NCBI GenBank assembly: GCA_018373675.1
Contig: JAHAGQ010000003.1
Coordinates: forward strand, 62,001-126,000
Source of the DNA: Collinsella sp.
GTDB taxonomy: Bacteria > Actinomycetota > Coriobacteriia > Coriobacteriales > Coriobacteriaceae
DNA length: 64,000 bases
Direction: 5' to 3'
Numbering within the stretch: position 1 is the stretch's first letter; the number at the start of each line of letters is the position of its first letter. This document shows positions 60,433-64,000 of this stretch, piece after piece. The notes beneath the pieces are model-generated. The model was not told the origin of the DNA. It worked only from the letters and a program-made list of their open reading frames with translations, and did not search any database. A program made the translations under genes and the position numbers.

Positions 60433-61362
60433 CTAAGCAGCGAGATCTGATGCGTCCTGATAGGACGCCATAGGACGGGTAGCGCCCGCGACCGTGGTCA
60501 CCAGATCGCGAACGCGGGAGAACGTGGCAGTGACCACCTCGTTGGCACGGCTGTAGTCGACATCGCGCTCGTAGAGCGAAACGAGCGCACGGCCCATGCC
60601 ATAGGTGCCCGCGGCAGCAGTGAGCGCCTTGACGGCAAACCCAATATGCGGCGTCTGCTTGACAAGTGCGCGGGTGACCGCTCGGATCACAAGACCGCCG
60701 GCAAGCACGCCCGCGACCTCGTAGCCGCGCTCGGGCTTAATGCCGCGTCCAAAGACGGCAGCGAGCTCAAAGAGCATGCCCACCTGCGCCAGCGCCATAA
60801 CGGGATAATCGGCGCCCGGCAAAAACACCAGCGCACCGGTCGCCATATTGGTGAGCGCGCACGAGGTGATGATACGATTGGCCGCAGCGATGCGCATGAA
60901 GGCAAAGTTCGCCGCAAAAGCCGTTTCCTTGTCGGTGCGATCGAGAATCCAGCGGGCAAGCGTCTCGAGCAGATACGTCTTATCGGTTGCCGCTACCACG
61001 CCGAGCATGGGCGTAGACTCCTCGATAAACGGCACCTCCACAGCAGACTCGGCAAGCACGCACACGGGCGCGCCGGCGATCACGAGCTCCTGCACGGCAC
61101 TCTCCAAGCGGTCGGAACCACACGAGAGCACCAGCACCACATCGGTATCGGTCTTTGGAGCATTTCGCTCCTCCCCCAGACGCTCGACGCGCACAATGCC
61201 CGAGGTCGTCTGCGGCACAAAGGCGTCACGCACCGTCTCGGCCAGAAAGCGCGAGGCGGACGAATCCAGATAGACCGAGACGCGCACAGGTGTATCGGAA
61301 TCCTTCTTAACGGACGCGCCCATCTTAAAAGCGCGGGTCAGCTTATCTACGGGAATTTTCAT
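60433..61362 (-). CDS. DUF697-like membrane-associated protein
   Basis: 309 residues, function unknown. The N-terminal half shows a Rossmann-like pattern (VRVSVYLDSSASRFL, DTDVVLVLSCGSD, GAPVCVLAE) without a P-loop. The C-terminal half (from about residue 160) has Ala/Gly-rich hydrophobic helices. There LTNMATGALVFLPGADYPVMALAQVGMLFELAAVFG resembles DUF697, a domain often fused to GTPases. No GTPase motif is present. It lies between rodA and the radical SAM gene, so a cell-envelope or tRNA-modification link is only guesswork. Confidence 0.75.
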   Translation of the reverse strand: MKIPVDKLTRAFKMGASVKKDSDTPVRVSVYLDSSASRFLAETVRDAFVPQTTSGIVRVERLGEERNAPKTDTDVVLVLSCGSDRLESAVQELVIAGAPVCVLAESAVEVPFIEESTPMLGVVAATDKTYLLETLARWILDRTDKETAFAANFAFMRIAAANRIITSCALTNMATGALVFLPGADYPVMALAQVGMLFELAAVFGRGIKPERGYEVAGVLAGGLVIRAVTRALVKQTPHIGFAVKALTAAAGTYGMGRALVSLYERDVDYSRANEVVTATFSRVRDLVTTVAGATRPMASYQDASDLAA

Positions 61363-61380
61363 GGCAAACCCCTCCAGCGG

Positions 61381-62607
61381 TTACGCGGCGCCCGAACGAT
61401 GCCGCCATATGGATTGTACGATACCCACCGTCAGCAGCTGAATCATCATCGAAGACGAACCGAAGCTAATAAACGGTAGCGGAATACCGGTAATCGGCAT
61501 CATGCCGATGCACATGCCGATGTTTTCGAAAGTCTGGAACGCCCACATGCCAACGATGCCCACACACGAAAGACGCAAAAACAGCGACTCGCACTTAAAG
61601 GCGACGCGAATCGTCGAAAAGATCAGCAGCACGTAGAGGCACAGGAGCAAAAAGGAACCGCAAAAGCCAAAGGTCTCGGACAGGAAGGCGAAGACGAAGT
61701 CGGTGTGGAACTCAGGCAGAAAGCCGCCGGCCGACTGCGTCGCATGCCCCAGGCCCTTACCAAAGAAGCCGCCCGAGCCAACGGCGATAAGCGACTGCTG
61801 CAGGTTGTAGGCATCGTCCGAATCGGCATTATCGGGGTCGATAAAGACCGTCAGACGGTTCATCTGATACTGCTTGATGAGCACATCGTGGCCGAGCAAC
61901 GAATCAAAGACCGAATCAAGCGCCAGGACGAGGGCCACCAGGCCCACGAGCAGGGCCAGGGTCGACAGCACCCATTCGCGGCGTGCACCGCTCATGCAGA
62001 TGACGATGGCGCCCGAAACCAGCACGACCAGGCCCGAGCCCAGGTCACCCATGGCAACGACGGCCAAAAACGGAATGGACAGCATGCCGCAGAGCTTGAC
62101 GTAGTCGCGAACGGTATCGATGCGACCGTTATACTGCGAACCAAGCGTAGCAATAAAGAAGATGGTGATGAGCTTGGCAAGCTCAACCGGCTGGAACGTC
62201 AAGCCGATACCGGGAATCTTGATCCAGCCCGTCATGCCCAGACCGCCCGTATAGGACAGACCCGGAATCTTGGGCGAGAAGATCACGATCAGGTCGATGA
62301 CGAGCAACGCCGTCGAGAAATTGGAAATACCGCGCAGGTCGGTACGCCAGACCAGCACCGCCAGCACCGCCCCGATGCCAATTCCCAGAAGATGGCGTGA
62401 AAACGATGCATCGGCCTTAAACTGCGAAGCCGACCAGATAATGATGGCACCGTAGGCGACGAGCGCCACAGTAGCCACGAGCACACCGATATGCACCTTT
62501 TGGCGAAACGTGCCGCGCGAGGCCGAAAGTTGCTTGTTGACGCGGTCCAGGCTGCTGCGAGAGCCGGTCTTGGTTGAACGGAACAGATCCGCCGGAGAAA
62601 AATCCAT
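61381..62607 (-). CDS. rodA: SEDS peptidoglycan polymerase RodA
   Basis: Shape-determining glycosyltransferase of the FtsW/RodA/SpoVE family, 408 residues with about ten membrane helices. Typical blocks are GWIKIPGIGLTFQPVELAKL, DLGSGLVVLV, YNLQQSLIAVGSGGFFGKGLG, LPEFHTDFVFAFLSETFGF and GIPLPFISFGSSSM. It follows mrdA, so RodA rather than FtsW is meant. AGGAGG precedes ATG 62607. Confidence 0.94.
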   Translation of the reverse strand: MDFSPADLFRSTKTGSRSSLDRVNKQLSASRGTFRQKVHIGVLVATVALVAYGAIIIWSASQFKADASFSRHLLGIGIGAVLAVLVWRTDLRGISNFSTALLVIDLIVIFSPKIPGLSYTGGLGMTGWIKIPGIGLTFQPVELAKLITIFFIATLGSQYNGRIDTVRDYVKLCGMLSIPFLAVVAMGDLGSGLVVLVSGAIVICMSGARREWVLSTLALLVGLVALVLALDSVFDSLLGHDVLIKQYQMNRLTVFIDPDNADSDDAYNLQQSLIAVGSGGFFGKGLGHATQSAGGFLPEFHTDFVFAFLSETFGFCGSFLLLCLYVLLIFSTIRVAFKCESLFLRLSCVGIVGMWAFQTFENIGMCIGMMPITGIPLPFISFGSSSMMIQLLTVGIVQSIWRHRSGAA

Positions 62608-62616
62608 CGCAACCTC

Positions 62617-64000
62617 CTATCGAACCGAAGAATCGCCCGAGGCCGAAGAGGTATCGGGCTCGTCATAAATCACGCCGAGCACGTCGCGCACGACATGCAT
62701 CGCGGTATCTGAGCCACCGCCGCCCTGCTCCAGGACGGTAGCGATGACATACTTGGGATCATCGGCCGGTGCATAGGCGCAGAACCACGCGTATTCGTCC
62801 TCGCCACTTTTCTCGCCCGTGCCCGACTTGCCGTATACCTGCGGCGTCAGGGTGCCAAAGTGCGCCGCCAGGGACGTCGATGCCGTGTAAATCACGTCGT
62901 GCATGCCGTTGCGAACAAGAGCCAAATCCGAATCGCTGTTGATCTTGGCCTCCAAGCGCTTCTTCTTGCCCTTGCCATTGTACTTATAGGCATCGCCGTC
63001 GCCATCGCGCGACACGGCAGACAAAAATACGTGAGGCACGTACTGTTTGCCGCCGTTGGCAAGACCCATATAGGCGCACGCCATCTGCAGGGGCGTCACC
63101 AGGATGTCACCCTGACCGATGGCAATGTTGGTCATATCGCCGGCATTCCACTTGCGGTCCTCGGCAGATGCGTCGGTGAAGTACGACTCTTTCCACTCGG
63201 CATCGGGAATACGGCCCGCGCCCTCACTCGGCAGATCGATACCGCAGGTCTTGCCTAGACCCCAGCGACGAAAGACCTCCTGCAGGCCCTCGGGATGTTG
63301 CTCGTCATAAAAGAACGCCTTGCCCATGTCGTAGAAGACAGGGTCGCACGAGTTGGCGATACCCGACTGCAGCGTCATGGTGCCGTGGCCGGAATGCAGC
63401 CAGCAGTACTTGCCCCACGACTTGCCCAGACCCGTCCAATAACCCGTGCAGTTGGTCGTCTGCCCCGACGTGTAGGTTCCAAACTCAAGACCGGCCAGTG
63501 CCGAGAGCGGCTTGATGGTCGAGGCCGACATGTACTGTCCGCTAATGGCGCGGTTGAGCAGCGGGTGGGAACCCTTGTCATCATTGAGCTCGGTCCACAC
63601 GTCATTTGAGACGCCGCCAATAAAGACGGACGGATCGAACTTGGGCTGGCTCGCCATGCCCAGGATCTCGCCATTGTTGGGATCGAGACACACTACAGCG
63701 CCGTTGCCGGCATTGCTGTAGCCAGTGGTCTTGGCAAGCTCGATAGCGCTCGCCAGCGCCGTCTCGCAGGCCTGCTGGATCTTAAGGTCGAGCGTGAGCT
63801 TAATGTCGGAGCCGGCCTTCGCGGGCACGGCGCCGGCCTGACCGGTCACATTGCCCGAGGCATCGACCTTGACGGTCTGCTCACCACGAATACCCTGCAG
63901 CAGGTTTTCGTAGTAGCTCTCAACGCCCGCCTGGCCCACGATATCGCCCGACTGGTACGTAATCTTGCCAGCAGAAGCATCATCATCGCCAGAGGTTTTC
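62617..64000 (-). CDS. mrdA: Penicillin-binding protein 2 (transpeptidase, 5' end beyond window)
   Basis: C-terminal 460 residues of an elongasome PBP2. The active site SxxK is SASTIKPLSAL, the second motif lies in GIANSCDPVFYDMG (SCD), and KSGT in YGKSGTGEKSG is the KTG box. Ahead of it the pedestal domain begins in VGQAGVESYYENLLQGIRG. The reading frame is open to the window edge, so the true start and membrane anchor are outside. It partners RodA 9 bp downstream. Confidence 0.94.
   Translation of the reverse strand, partial: KTSGDDDASAGKITYQSGDIVGQAGVESYYENLLQGIRGEQTVKVDASGNVTGQAGAVPAKAGSDIKLTLDLKIQQACETALASAIELAKTTGYSNAGNGAVVCLDPNNGEILGMASQPKFDPSVFIGGVSNDVWTELNDDKGSHPLLNRAISGQYMSASTIKPLSALAGLEFGTYTSGQTTNCTGYWTGLGKSWGKYCWLHSGHGTMTLQSGIANSCDPVFYDMGKAFFYDEQHPEGLQEVFRRWGLGKTCGIDLPSEGAGRIPDAEWKESYFTDASAEDRKWNAGDMTNIAIGQGDILVTPLQMACAYMGLANGGKQYVPHVFLSAVSRDGDGDAYKYNGKGKKKRLEAKINSDSDLALVRNGMHDVIYTASTSLAAHFGTLTPQVYGKSGTGEKSGEDEYAWFCAYAPADDPKYVIATVLEQGGGGSDTAMHVVRDVLGVIYDEPDTSSASGDSSVR

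Overview
The window looks like a chromosomal core segment from a high-GC Gram-positive gut actinobacterium of the class Coriobacteriia, most like Collinsella. The reasons are the GC-rich coding sequence, the actinobacterial integration host factor (mihF) next to gmk, a two-subunit glycyl-tRNA synthetase beside a PPDK/PPDK-regulator pair, a PyrR-led pyrimidine operon, a long AdhE, and the cell-wall gene order. The genus is an inference from gene content and protein style, not from a search. About 62 protein genes are supported. Almost all lie on the minus strand; the plus-strand exceptions are rpmB, adhE, a small kinase-like gene and dinB. I see no tRNA, rRNA or CRISPR array. Seven genes are best read with TTG starts (ispG, pyrH, rimM, rpsP, yqeK, obgE and the TIGR03960-type radical SAM gene), and xerC appears to lack any standard start.

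Layout, left to right. 1-8.5 kb: mtaB (cut by the window edge), dnaJ, a second membrane-anchored DnaJ-like protein, hemW, dus, lepA, rpsT and holA. 8.6-11.7 kb: the DNA-uptake genes comEC and comEA. 11.8-14.3 kb: thiI, rpoZ, gmk, mihF. 14.5-19.8 kb: pyrimidine operon pyrR-pyrB-pyrC-pyrK-pyrD-pyrF behind an attenuator-like leader. 20.0-21.6 kb: rpmB, then a compact REP-associated transposase element (RAYT) bounded by 47-bp inverted repeats. 21.6-25.3 kb: adhE with a pair of LacI/CcpA-type operators, then an APH-fold kinase-like gene. 25.4-33.8 kb: pyrH-frr-uppS-cdsA-dxr-rseP-ispG-proS, which links ribosome recycling, undecaprenyl-PP and phospholipid synthesis, and the MEP pathway. 33.9-35.7 kb: rpsB-tsf.

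35.8-41.0 kb: yraN-yifB-dprA-trmFO-xerC, a tightly overlapping unit holding the competence genes comM/yifB and dprA. 41.2-42.4 kb: rnhB and rplS. 42.6-49.6 kb: glyQ-glyS-ppsR-ppdK. 49.6-52.2 kb: rpsP-khpA-rimM-trmD-lepB. 52.3-53.6 kb: dinB, apparently leaderless, with an SOS-box-like site at its 5' end. 53.7-57.7 kb: nadD-yqeK-rsfS and rplU-rpmA-obgE. 57.7-64 kb: mrdA (cut)-rodA-DUF697-like-radical SAM-DUF2344.

The most interesting non-coding signal is a shared 21-bp box (18/21 identical) with two TTTGGT direct repeats 11 bp apart. It lies 75 and 71 bp upstream of the first genes of the comEA-comEC and yraN-yifB-dprA units and nowhere else that I noticed in the window. It is a candidate competence-regulon operator. 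Other points for follow-up are the xerC start, the RAYT element, a J-domain/zinc-finger protein whose C-terminus is replaced by membrane helices, an RseP with a large winged-helix-like insertion, and the dinB and adhE control regions.
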